In this document: in pieces, positions 44,781 to 53,390 of the stretch | Layout of the letters: each line of letters opens with the position of its first letter | Position numbering within the stretch: the stretch's first letter is position 1 | Assembly (NCBI RefSeq): GCF_042094015.1 | Contig: NZ_JBELDZ010000005.1 | Span: 1 to 60,076 of the forward strand | From: Aurantibacter sp042094015 | GTDB taxonomy: Bacteria > Bacteroidota > Bacteroidia > Flavobacteriales > Flavobacteriaceae | Length of the DNA: 60,076 nt | Reading direction: 5' to 3' | The notes under the pieces: generated by a model | The model's input: the letters and a program-made list of their open reading frames with translations, nothing else | The model's database searches: none | What the model was told of the DNA's origin: nothing | Made by a program: the position numbers and the translations under genes

Positions 44781-45230
44781 CTAATTATCTGATGCAAACC
44801 ATTGTGCAAAACTACTATCTGTTTCTTGCAGTTTAAGTGAATGCAACTTAATGGTTTTTGGTAAGCGTTGTTTTATTTTTTCAGCAAAATCTATAACCAT
44901 CATTTCACTTGTTGGTTGGTAATCTACTAAAAGCACGCAATGTCCGCGATCTTTTAATTCTTTTGCCAGCTCTACGTGTGGTGTGTTTTTATTAAAAACT
45001 GTAGCATGATCAAAGACATCTACAATTTCTTCTTTTACAATCTTTTTAAGATCTGTAAAATCTATAACCATTCCGTATTTTACGTTGTTAGTATCGTTAA
45101 TTGGCGTTCCAATTACGGTAACATTAAGTTTATAACTATGTCCGTGAACATTTTTACACTTACCATCGTAACCGTAAAGTGCATGACCAGTTTCAAAAGA
45201 GAATTTTTTTGTAATACGTATGTTACTCAT
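44781..45230 (-). CDS. queD: 6-carboxytetrahydropterin synthase-like protein
   Basis: A 149-residue T-fold enzyme of the 6-pyruvoyl-tetrahydropterin synthase family, the second step of the queuosine/7-deazapurine pathway. Zinc ligands are His in FETGHALYGY and NVHGHSYKLNV; the catalytic Cys is in GKCKNVHGH. DHATVFNKN and ETDSSFAQWF follow. Fe-S enzyme QueE, the next step, is not in the window. It sits between the small ORF and lpxH on the same strand. Confidence 0.9.
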   Translation of the reverse strand: MSNIRITKKFSFETGHALYGYDGKCKNVHGHSYKLNVTVIGTPINDTNNVKYGMVIDFTDLKKIVKEEIVDVFDHATVFNKNTPHVELAKELKDRGHCVLLVDYQPTSEMMVIDFAEKIKQRLPKTIKLHSLKLQETDSSFAQWFASDN

Positions 45231-45262
45231 TTTGGTTATTTTAGTCTGTAAAGGTAATTTAA

Positions 45263-45340
45263 TTAACGTTTTTTATAACGGTTATAAACGAAAACTATAA
45301 TTAAAACTAATGCTAATACTGCAAATAAAGAATTTCCCAT
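45263..45340 (-). CDS. Predicted 25-residue single-span membrane protein
   Basis: An ATG-started frame of 25 codons ends in TAA. It has a short polar start (MGNS), about 15 hydrophobic residues (LFAVLALVLIIVFVY) and a basic end (NRYKKR), the classic shape of a one-span small membrane protein with a cytoplasmic tail. It starts 7 bases after the MATE stop and ends 32 bases before the queD start. It is too short for ordinary gene callers. Function unknown. Confidence 0.5.
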   Translation of the reverse strand: MGNSLFAVLALVLIIVFVYNRYKKR

Positions 45341-45347
45341 AATGGAT

Positions 45348-46673
45348 TTATTTTTTGGTTAATGGTTTAAAATCGAGTCTAAATTTAATAATTAATGGCA
45401 AACCTCTTGCTATCATCCACAAAGTAAATGCAATAAAAATAGCGTGAAGTCTAAAATTAAAGTAATCGAAAATAAATAAAGTTGGTAAAAACACAAGTAC
45501 TGTGGATAGCAAAAGTACGTTTCTAAGGTATTTCATTTTTCCTAAACCTTTAAATATTCCATCGAAAATAAAAGCTACTGCTGCAATTGGCTGCATCGCT
45601 AAAACCATCCAAAACACAGCTTTAAAAGTTTCTAAAACCTCTGGTTCTTTAGTAAAGATTAAACCTATATAATTATAACTTACAAATCCTGCTACAGCAA
45701 TACACAAGCCAAAAACAATTCCATACTTAATCAGTTTTTTACTTAAAAGCATTAAATCTTTATAATTATTCTGACCAAATAATTTACCAGACAATATATT
45801 TCCTGCACTAGAATAGCCATCTATTAAAAAAGCGCCTAAAAACCATAAGTTAATTGCAATAGTATAAGCTGCAATATAATTTTTACCATAGCTGGTTGCA
45901 AAACGTGTGGCAAAGTATAGCGCAGCATTTAAAGCTAATGTTCTCACAAACAGATTTAAAATCATTATGGTAAAATCTTTTATTTTTGGATTAAAAGGAA
46001 ATCTAACTTTAAGCGAAATATCTGTTTTAGTTAGTAATAAATACGCGCTTGTAAGTGCCATAACTAATTGTGAAATTACACTTGCATAAGCTGCGCCTTT
46101 TATGTGCATTACTGGAATTACATCTGTAATTCCGTTAACTAATACTAAGTCCAAAACTATATTTAATCCTGCGCCTAAAATGGCAATTAGCATTGGATAA
46201 TACGTGTTTTGTAAACCTCTAAAAATGCCAAATACAGCAATAACAAATAAGGTAAATGGAAATCCAAACACACGGATTTTATAATAATCTATGGAATAAT
46301 CTAGAATAATGTTTTCTGCATTATAAAGCTGAAAAATCTGTGTGGTTAATGGATAGCTTACTGCAATAATTAAAACACTTAAACTAGTAATTATAAAAAT
46401 AGCTTGTGCTGGTAAATCTTTTAATTGATCCAATTTATTTGCACCTAAAGCTTGAGATAATAAAGATGAAATAGCGCTTCTAGTCTGACCTAAAATCCAG
46501 ATAAGCATAGACAAAAAAGTAGATACAATTCCAACTGCTGCTAAAGATTCTGTAGCATTTAAATCTACATTTCCCACAACTGCTGCATCTGTTAGACTTA
46601 AAAGTGGCTCGGAAACACCAGCAATTATTGCTGGAACTGCTAACTTATTAATCTGTTTTAAAGTTATTGCCAT
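45348..46673 (-). CDS. MATE family efflux transporter (DinF-like)
   Basis: An inner-membrane drug/cation antiporter of 441 residues with twelve hydrophobic segments. The start KQINKLAVPAIIAGVSEPLLSLTDAAVVG and the GIFRGLQNTYYPM segment are typical of the DinF branch. Its ATG follows the stop of the AddB-like gene with no gap (46673/46674). The substrate is unknown. Confidence 0.93.
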   Translation of the reverse strand: MAITLKQINKLAVPAIIAGVSEPLLSLTDAAVVGNVDLNATESLAAVGIVSTFLSMLIWILGQTRSAISSLLSQALGANKLDQLKDLPAQAIFIITSLSVLIIAVSYPLTTQIFQLYNAENIILDYSIDYYKIRVFGFPFTLFVIAVFGIFRGLQNTYYPMLIAILGAGLNIVLDLVLVNGITDVIPVMHIKGAAYASVISQLVMALTSAYLLLTKTDISLKVRFPFNPKIKDFTIMILNLFVRTLALNAALYFATRFATSYGKNYIAAYTIAINLWFLGAFLIDGYSSAGNILSGKLFGQNNYKDLMLLSKKLIKYGIVFGLCIAVAGFVSYNYIGLIFTKEPEVLETFKAVFWMVLAMQPIAAVAFIFDGIFKGLGKMKYLRNVLLLSTVLVFLPTLFIFDYFNFRLHAIFIAFTLWMIARGLPLIIKFRLDFKPLTKK

Positions 46674-49394
46674 TTAAAAATTATTGTCTGGTAATTTTTT
46701 TTCTAAAAATGGAATCTCTGAATTACAGATTTCAAGAATTAATTTTTTAAGTTCTGCTTTATAGCTTTCTATAATGTCTACATTAATTACTGAGTCGTAT
46801 TTTCCCCATGAAATTTGTTTCTGAAAAGGTAGAAAACCTGCTTTTAGATTTTTAAACGAAATTATTCCGGCTGTAATTGGTAAGCTTACTTTATTTTTTT
46901 CCTGCAACATATAAGCATAGGTTAGAATTTGAAATGGTTTACTGTACTTATCAAAATTTGTAGTAATATTTTCCCAGTCGCCAATTCTAACTTTATCTTG
47001 AGTTACTTTTCCCGTTTTATAATCTATAATTCGGGTTTCTCCATTGCATTCATCTATTCTATCTACAGTTCCTTTTATGGTTATTGGAAAATCTAATTCT
47101 GGATATCTAAACGTAATTTCCTCTTTGGCCTCTAAAGCTATAATTTTTATTTGATTGCCTTTTTTAACCTCAGATATTTCGTAATCTATAAAGTTTGAAA
47201 CATAACGTTTTGTAACTTCAAAAATGATTAGGTTTTTACCTTGAGAAATATCGCCTTCTTTAAAAAACTTCTTGAAACATTTTTTTACCTCAGCATCAAT
47301 TTTTGGTTTTAAAGCTTTTAAATTCTCTATGGTTAATAGTTGACCAATAAATGGAATGTAAAATACTTCTAAAACTTCGTGAACTATGGTTCCTAAAGTA
47401 TTAGCTTCAACCGTTTCTTCAATAGATTCTGAATCTTTTACTCTTAATATTTTCTCGTTATAAAAATCGATGGGATTTCTAATATAATTGGTTAAAGAAG
47501 ATGGCGAAAACCCGCGTTGTGCCAATTGTTTAATGAGTAATTGTACTGAATCTGTTTTAGTAATTTCTTGAAGTTTTTCTTGACGTGTTGGAATATGAGA
47601 CGAAATAATAGTTTGATTAATTTCGTGAATGCCTTCTACTTCTAATTGATTAATAAATCGGCTTTTCTCTCCGCCTAAAAGCGCATCCATTTCTGTATTA
47701 TAAATGATTGACACGTTTTTTGCACGTTGCAGCAAGTGATAAAAATGATAGGTGTAAATAGCATCTTTATCTTTATAAGTTGGTAATCCGTACTCTAATT
47801 TTAAATCGTAAGGAATAAAAGAATTGTTAGATTTTCCTGCGGGTAAAATGCCTTCGTTAACAGATGATATAATTACGGTTTCGTAATCTAAAACTCGAGA
47901 TTCTAACATTCCTAAAATCTGTAAACCTTTTAATGGTTCTCCTTGTAAATCCAACGTTTCTGTAGACAACAATTCTTTATATAATTGGTATAAGGTGTTT
48001 ACACTTTTTATATGTTTATGCTTGGTGTTTAACTGCTGTAATTGTGTAAAAACTTTAGAGAATTTATATAAGTATTCTAAATTTAGTTCTTGATTGTCTT
48101 GTGCTAGTAAATTGGTTTTTATTAACTGAATTAACCCTAAAACATTAGTTAGTAATTGATCTTTAGATTTCTTGAATAATAACTCTAACAGTACTGATTC
48201 TTCTTTAAAAATCTTTTCTAAACCTATTAAACTATATCTAGATTTATTCGTCTTTTCAAGGTTAATTAAATCTTTATCTAATGTCTCTGACTTGAATAAT
48301 GGTTTTATAAATTCATTTTGAAATAACACCAAAATATCTTTAAAATAAATAAGTTCTGATTCTGATTTATGAATCTCAAACAGCTTCTCTAACACATAAT
48401 TTATTGGCGATAATTGCAATGGTAAACCCATTGTAATATTGGTGTTTTTAATATTATCTGGCAACGAATTTAAAACTGGTAAAAGTAAACCTTCATCACT
48501 TAAAACTAATGCTGTTTTTTCTAACGCTTTTGGATCTATTTCCGATAATAATTTTCCAATAACCTTAGCTTGAGCCACACTTTTTTGTGTTCCAATAACG
48601 GCTATGTTTTTAGCTGATGTAAAATTAGATTTAAATTGTTCTTTTTCGGTTTCTGTTATAAGTCCATTTTTTTTATGAGTTCTTATAAATTGTCCTGCAG
48701 CGTGATGTTTTTTATCATAAAAATGCGCATCAATATCCCAAAACACTTTTCCTCTACCATCTAATTTAGCGGCTTTAAAAATCTCTTCTTCACAAGTATT
48801 TAAAGCATTAAATCCTATAAAAACTAAAGATTCTTCGGTTTTAGATAAGTAAGTATTAATAGTTTCGGCTGCTTTTCTATAAGCTAAACCTTGATACGCC
48901 TTATTTTGCTGAAGTAATAACGTTGTTAATTCGTTATAATAGGTTTCTAAGTAATTCCAGAACTTTAAATAGTTTTTAATAAGTTCTGTTTGCGGTTCCA
49001 ACAAAGACCAATGTTCTAGCTCTTTAATAGATTTTAAGTAGTTAAAAATGGAGGCTTGATCTACTTTATAGCGATCTATCTCGTTAAAATCTTGAAGAAT
49101 AACTTGTGCCCATTTTGAAAACGTCTCAAAAGATTCTACTTCTTTCGCTGGTGTATGTTTTAAATAAACATCGTAGAAATCGAAAAGAATTTCTGTGTTA
49201 GAAACAGTTAATAATCCACTAACATCTTCTATAAATTCTTCTATACTTATAATTTTAGGCGACAAAATGCCTTCTGTTAACTGATTTGCTAACGCTTTTT
49301 TAAAAAAAAGTCCAGCTCTTTTACTTGGTAAAACAATTATCTTGTTTTTAACCGAGCCAAGCTCTACTATAACTTCTTCTAAAAATGTTTTCAT
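46674..49394 (-). CDS. PD-(D/E)XK nuclease family protein, AddB-like
   Basis: A 906-residue DNA-repair protein. The N-terminal two thirds form a degenerate helicase-like region: the Walker A position reads IVLPSKRAGLFFKK, with no GxGKT. The C-terminal nuclease has GTIVHEVLEVFY, GTVDRIDECNGETRIIDYKTGK (core D-x-x-DYK). Unlike Bacillus AddB I see no cysteine set for an Fe-S cluster around the nuclease (NPIDFYNEKIL replaces one). Usual partner AddA (UvrD-like) is not in the window. It heads a run with the MATE gene. Confidence 0.88.
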   Translation of the reverse strand: MKTFLEEVIVELGSVKNKIIVLPSKRAGLFFKKALANQLTEGILSPKIISIEEFIEDVSGLLTVSNTEILFDFYDVYLKHTPAKEVESFETFSKWAQVILQDFNEIDRYKVDQASIFNYLKSIKELEHWSLLEPQTELIKNYLKFWNYLETYYNELTTLLLQQNKAYQGLAYRKAAETINTYLSKTEESLVFIGFNALNTCEEEIFKAAKLDGRGKVFWDIDAHFYDKKHHAAGQFIRTHKKNGLITETEKEQFKSNFTSAKNIAVIGTQKSVAQAKVIGKLLSEIDPKALEKTALVLSDEGLLLPVLNSLPDNIKNTNITMGLPLQLSPINYVLEKLFEIHKSESELIYFKDILVLFQNEFIKPLFKSETLDKDLINLEKTNKSRYSLIGLEKIFKEESVLLELLFKKSKDQLLTNVLGLIQLIKTNLLAQDNQELNLEYLYKFSKVFTQLQQLNTKHKHIKSVNTLYQLYKELLSTETLDLQGEPLKGLQILGMLESRVLDYETVIISSVNEGILPAGKSNNSFIPYDLKLEYGLPTYKDKDAIYTYHFYHLLQRAKNVSIIYNTEMDALLGGEKSRFINQLEVEGIHEINQTIISSHIPTRQEKLQEITKTDSVQLLIKQLAQRGFSPSSLTNYIRNPIDFYNEKILRVKDSESIEETVEANTLGTIVHEVLEVFYIPFIGQLLTIENLKALKPKIDAEVKKCFKKFFKEGDISQGKNLIIFEVTKRYVSNFIDYEISEVKKGNQIKIIALEAKEEITFRYPELDFPITIKGTVDRIDECNGETRIIDYKTGKVTQDKVRIGDWENITTNFDKYSKPFQILTYAYMLQEKNKVSLPITAGIISFKNLKAGFLPFQKQISWGKYDSVINVDIIESYKAELKKLILEICNSEIPFLEKKLPDNNF

Positions 49395-49478
49395 TAGGTA
49401 AAAATAAACAATGCTTTTGGGAAATTGGCAACTATCTAATTTTTCCTTAAATTTCTTTAGTTAATGATTTTGTTAAAA

Positions 49479-50210
49479 TTACTCTTCAAACACAAACCAT
49501 TTTTTATCCATATAAACTTTACCCAATAATTTTCCTTTTTTTAAAACGGCAACTTCCATAAACACTTCTTGAGTAGATAAATACTTTAAAACTATATCAC
49601 TCATAGATTGTGTATGGTAATATGAACCATATTCACAATTGTATGGATTATTCTCTACATCATTAGTAAATACAGATATTAAAATCATTTTCTTAGACTC
49701 AATGTTTTTATCTTGATATCCAAATATTTTAAGTTCACTATGTATATTTTCAGGAATCCAAATTGTACTATCTTTTTCTATGTATGCTCTAGAAGGATTA
49801 ATTTCTATTAATTCTTGTTTTAAAGCCATAGAACCTTCACAAATATCTCCTTCTTCTGCTCCATCTATCCAAACTTTTAGTCTTTGGATTCGTTCTTCTA
49901 TAAGTTCTTTTAAAAATAGAGAAACACACATTGGATAAACACTACCATATTCTAGCTGTTTATTTTCTGCTGGAAATTTCATTTCAAGTTCTGCATCACG
50001 ATAAGTAATCCAAATTCTTTGTGTTTTTCTAAGTTTGTCAATAAAAACAGTATCGGTTTTATATTTGGCAAGTATTTGCTTGTAAACATTGTTTAAGTTA
50101 GCGTCTGCTTTTTTATAAGCATTACTAGCCTCTTTGTTCATTTCAGATTGTGTCTGTGAAAAAGAAGTGAAATTAATAGACAAGAATAAAACTATGATTA
50201 AATATTTCAT
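49479..50210 (-). CDS. DUF1311 (LprI-like) secreted protein
   Basis: A 243-residue exported protein with SPI signal (LFLSINFTSFSQ). Residues about 20-115 match the LprI/DUF1311 domain: EASNAYKKADANLNNVYKQIL, RKTQRIWITYRDAEL and YPMCVSLFLKELIEERI. In Mycobacterium LprI inhibits lysozyme; here that is only a family hint. The remaining 120 residues do not resemble a domain I know. It stands between AddB and DUF4837 on the same strand. Confidence 0.82.
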   Translation of the reverse strand: MKYLIIVLFLSINFTSFSQTQSEMNKEASNAYKKADANLNNVYKQILAKYKTDTVFIDKLRKTQRIWITYRDAELEMKFPAENKQLEYGSVYPMCVSLFLKELIEERIQRLKVWIDGAEEGDICEGSMALKQELIEINPSRAYIEKDSTIWIPENIHSELKIFGYQDKNIESKKMILISVFTNDVENNPYNCEYGSYYHTQSMSDIVLKYLSTQEVFMEVAVLKKGKLLGKVYMDKKWFVFEE

Positions 50211-50242
50211 AAATGCTTGTTGATTATTTATTGAAAAAAAAC

Positions 50243-51226
50243 CTACTCCAAAACCCTAATACTCTTAACAATAGCTTCTAGTTCAAACATATAATCGCGT
50301 TTGTTTACAGAAGGTGCAAAAGCAAAACCTTCGGCAACTACATAACGGTTATTCTCTGTATCTTTAATTAAAAAAGTAACAAATGGTCCAGCCATCCAAG
50401 CGCCATCTACATCCCAAGTTCCTCGCATTTCAAGAGTTGGTTTATTATCCAACATAGTTGTGTAGAAAAATGGTGAATAGGCTTCTTCTGTTTTCATAAA
50501 AGAACCTTCGGTTGGTCCAGGAATATGTTTTTTTCCAATACTATCTCTAACAGCAATAACTTGTTGTATAATAGTAGAATCGTTTTTAATTCTATCCATA
50601 GGAATCTCATAAACCATAATGTTTAATGTTCCTGTATTAATATCGCGTCTAAGCCAAAAGAAATCATCCGTAGCTTTTGCTATTCTATAAAATGATGGAA
50701 ACTTAATATTAATGCCTAAACTATCTTTTAATGGTTTGCCTTCTGTACTTAATGATTTAGCAATTAAGCGTTGACGTTCTGTAATTTCTTCGGCTTTTAA
50801 AGCGTTTATAATTTTATCTTTTTTCTCGGTTAACACACGACTTATTTGTTGTGGATCTTTACCTTGAACCAAAACTACTTTTTGTGGTTTTGCGTATACA
50901 TTACGCTTAATAATAACTTTAGGCGCATCGCCTTTTTCAATTTTTAAAATTATACGATTTTTAGTCGCAAAATCCGAAAACACAGATGTAGGAATCTGAT
51001 TAATATTAAATATCGGTTCTTTTTGAGGCAAACCATCTACTGGTGCAGCAAAAATAGTTCTAATAGTTTCTCCTACTGCGCCATTCCAATTATCGTTATC
51101 TGTAACTACAGATAAATGGTTTAGGTTTCCGTTAGAATCTGTTAAATAACGTTTGTTTTTAGAGTTCTCGTCGTTACAAGACCAAAGTGTAATAACTACT
51201 AATAAAAGGCTTAAAATACGTTGCAT
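50243..51226 (-). CDS. DUF4837 lipoprotein
   Basis: A lipoprotein of 327 residues (Cys16 in TLWSCNDEN). The segment SVVTDNDNWNGAVGETIRTIFAAPVDGLPQKEPIFNI (in parts) is the DUF4837 start, a Bacteroidota-only family without known function. The later GTWDVDGAWMAGPFVTFLI is also conserved. It lies 11 bases after the LysM transglycosylase gene, so the two are probably an operon of cell-wall proteins. Confidence 0.87.
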   Translation of the reverse strand: MQRILSLLLVVITLWSCNDENSKNKRYLTDSNGNLNHLSVVTDNDNWNGAVGETIRTIFAAPVDGLPQKEPIFNINQIPTSVFSDFATKNRIILKIEKGDAPKVIIKRNVYAKPQKVVLVQGKDPQQISRVLTEKKDKIINALKAEEITERQRLIAKSLSTEGKPLKDSLGINIKFPSFYRIAKATDDFFWLRRDINTGTLNIMVYEIPMDRIKNDSTIIQQVIAVRDSIGKKHIPGPTEGSFMKTEEAYSPFFYTTMLDNKPTLEMRGTWDVDGAWMAGPFVTFLIKDTENNRYVVAEGFAFAPSVNKRDYMFELEAIVKSIRVLE

Positions 51227-51237
51227 AATAATTGGTT

Positions 51238-52782
51238 TTATTTAGAAACTTTTAGAATTTGTCCTAATTTTAATTTAGTACCGCTAATATTGTTCCAATC
51301 TTTCAAATTCTGAACAGAAACATTAGAATATTTTCTTGAAATACTCCAAAGCGAATCGCCGCTTTTAACTTTATACGTTTTTCCTGAACCTGAAACCGTT
51401 GTTTTTGTTGTATTTTTTTGAGTAGAAGAACTTATAGATCCCGATGGATTTCGTGGATAAATGGTTAAACGTTGTCCAATTCTCAAATTATTATTTCTTA
51501 AACCATTCCATTTTTTTATCTGACTAACTCGAACGCCAAATTTTCTAGCAATCTTTCCTAAATAATCTCCAGATCTAACAGTATAACGTGTTTTACTTTC
51601 GGCTTTTAGTAATTTAGGTAATGGTTTTTCTCGTTTTTCGTTGTCAGCTTTTGCTAAAGCATATAAATCAGCTTCGTTAGCTACAAATGGCCCAATAACT
51701 TCTCTTGGTAATCTTAAGGTGTAATTTTTGCCTTGAATAAAAGGGATAATATCTAACTTATACGATGGGTTTAAATATTGAATTTCTTCGACATTTACAC
51801 CTGTGTATTCCGAAATTTGATCAAAAGTAATGGTTTCTTTTACTCTAATTGTATCTGTTTCTCTGTAATAATATTGAGGTTTATGTTTTACAAAACCATG
51901 TTCTTCGGCATATTCAAAAATATACATAGTTGCTAAAAATGCAGGTACATAACCAGCAGTCTCGCGAGGTAAATTTGGTCTAATATTCCAATAGTTTCTG
52001 TAGCCACCAGAACGTCTAATAGCTTTGTTTACATTTCCTGGACCAGAATTATAAGCTGCTAAAGCTAAATCCCAATCGCCAAATATTCTATATAAAACAC
52101 CTAAATAAGTTGCTGCTGTTTTTGTAGATTTTACAGGATCCGAACGTTCATCTACATAACTACTAACATCTAAACCATATTGTTTCCCTGTTGCAAACAT
52201 AAATTGCCATAAACCTGTTGCGCCAACACGAGATCTTGCTCTAGGCTTTAAAGCCGATTCTACAATAGCCAAATATTTCATTTCTAATGGAATATCTAAA
52301 TTATCGAATTCTTGCTCAAATAATGGAAAATAATAAGCGCTTAGACCCATTAATCGCTCCATAGATTGATGTCTGTTTTTTAACCAATTTTTAATTACGC
52401 TTTCTAATTGCGGATTATATTCTACGTTAAAAGGAGTTCTAGCATTTAAGCGTTTTAATCTTGCCTTTAAAGTATCTGTTGGTAATTCTGGATAATAAAC
52501 CGCTTCGTATTTTAAACCGGCTACATCTCTATAAATAGTATCAAATAAAGTTGTGCTATATAATTCTTCTCTCCACTTTTTATCAAATTCTGCTGCTTGT
52601 TCGTTGTCTAAAAAGGTTCTAGTAGAATCGTTTTCAGTTTCTGGAGAAATCTCTACAGTTTTGTAGGTTTTACCGTCAATATTGCTGTCTGTTTTAACAG
52701 CTGGTTTTTCAACAGAAAGCGAATCTTGTGCAGATAAAGTAAATGATAATAAAAGGGCAAAATATATAAAGAGTTTGTTCAT
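51238..52782 (-). CDS. Lytic transglycosylase with two LysM domains (MltD-like)
   Basis: A 514-residue periplasmic or envelope enzyme that cleaves peptidoglycan glycan strands. SPI signal ends near TLSAQ. The SLT catalytic Glu is in YLAIVESALKPRARS, followed by GATGLWQFM, ALAAYNSGPGNVNKAI, and FLATMYIF. Two C-terminal LysM repeats bind GlcNAc: YTVRSGDYLGKIARKFGV and YKVKSGDSLWSISRKYS. It is most like MltD. Confidence 0.93.
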   Translation of the reverse strand: MNKLFIYFALLLSFTLSAQDSLSVEKPAVKTDSNIDGKTYKTVEISPETENDSTRTFLDNEQAAEFDKKWREELYSTTLFDTIYRDVAGLKYEAVYYPELPTDTLKARLKRLNARTPFNVEYNPQLESVIKNWLKNRHQSMERLMGLSAYYFPLFEQEFDNLDIPLEMKYLAIVESALKPRARSRVGATGLWQFMFATGKQYGLDVSSYVDERSDPVKSTKTAATYLGVLYRIFGDWDLALAAYNSGPGNVNKAIRRSGGYRNYWNIRPNLPRETAGYVPAFLATMYIFEYAEEHGFVKHKPQYYYRETDTIRVKETITFDQISEYTGVNVEEIQYLNPSYKLDIIPFIQGKNYTLRLPREVIGPFVANEADLYALAKADNEKREKPLPKLLKAESKTRYTVRSGDYLGKIARKFGVRVSQIKKWNGLRNNNLRIGQRLTIYPRNPSGSISSSTQKNTTKTTVSGSGKTYKVKSGDSLWSISRKYSNVSVQNLKDWNNISGTKLKLGQILKVSK

Positions 52783-52846
52783 AGTAGGTTTTATAAAATA
52801 TAACGTTATTATTTAATAGTTTGTTATCTGTTAAGGCATAAATATT

Positions 52847-53260
52847 TTATTTACAGTTTCTTATTTTTTGGCGATTACTGAATCCATTCCAAAATTCTTT
52901 TAGATTTTCAAAATCTAAACTTTCATGGATCTGTTCCAAACTAAATTTCATATCCGTATTTAAATTATGTAGTTCAATATCGTTATCTCTCAAATAGTAT
53001 ATTTTTGCTTTCCATTTATGTTTCCATTCATCAAATGATTTAAAATAAAGAGTGTCTTTTTTTATTTCAATTTTTTCCCACTCAGATAATGTTCTCAATT
53101 CATTCTCTGACGCAACTCTCATCATAGAATTTTTCTTAAAATAAACTTCTGTATATTTTCCATTATAACATATTGCATAATATCCATCCCTTTTTTGCTC
53201 ATTTTGACAGCTAAACATTATTATAGCTATAAAAATTATATTCCAGAATTTAAGTTTCAT
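52847..53260 (-). CDS. Small unrecognised lipoprotein
   Basis: A 137-residue lipoprotein with a basic start, MKLKFWN, and a lipobox cysteine in IMFSCQNEQ. I chose the ATG at 53260 because the 16 residues before it lack signal character. The rest is charged and Trp-rich (TLSEWEKIEIKKDTLYFKSFDEWKHKWKAK), with no family I know. It stands alone between pgk and the transglycosylase. Confidence 0.65.
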   Translation of the reverse strand: MKLKFWNIIFIAIIMFSCQNEQKRDGYYAICYNGKYTEVYFKKNSMMRVASENELRTLSEWEKIEIKKDTLYFKSFDEWKHKWKAKIYYLRDNDIELHNLNTDMKFSLEQIHESLDFENLKEFWNGFSNRQKIRNCK

Positions 53261-53330
53261 ACAACTTAGGTTGACACGATTAAAGCTAAAATCGTACATT
53301 TTTATCAAATTATAATAGATTGAGTCATAA

Positions 53331-53364
53331 AAAAGCCAAACTATTTATAAAAACAGTTTGGCTT
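53331..53364 (-). terminator. Terminator after pgk
   Basis: AGCCAAACT and AGTTTGGCT pair across a twelve-base loop, followed on the minus strand by a T run. It lies 27 bases after the pgk stop. Confidence 0.85.
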
Positions 53365-53390
53365 AGATATAATTACAGAATTACTTTCTG

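Noticed and set aside
44976..45251. A 91-codon plus-strand frame antisense to the queD gene
   Set aside because: It lies wholly opposite a well-supported gene and shows no signal, domain or promoter.
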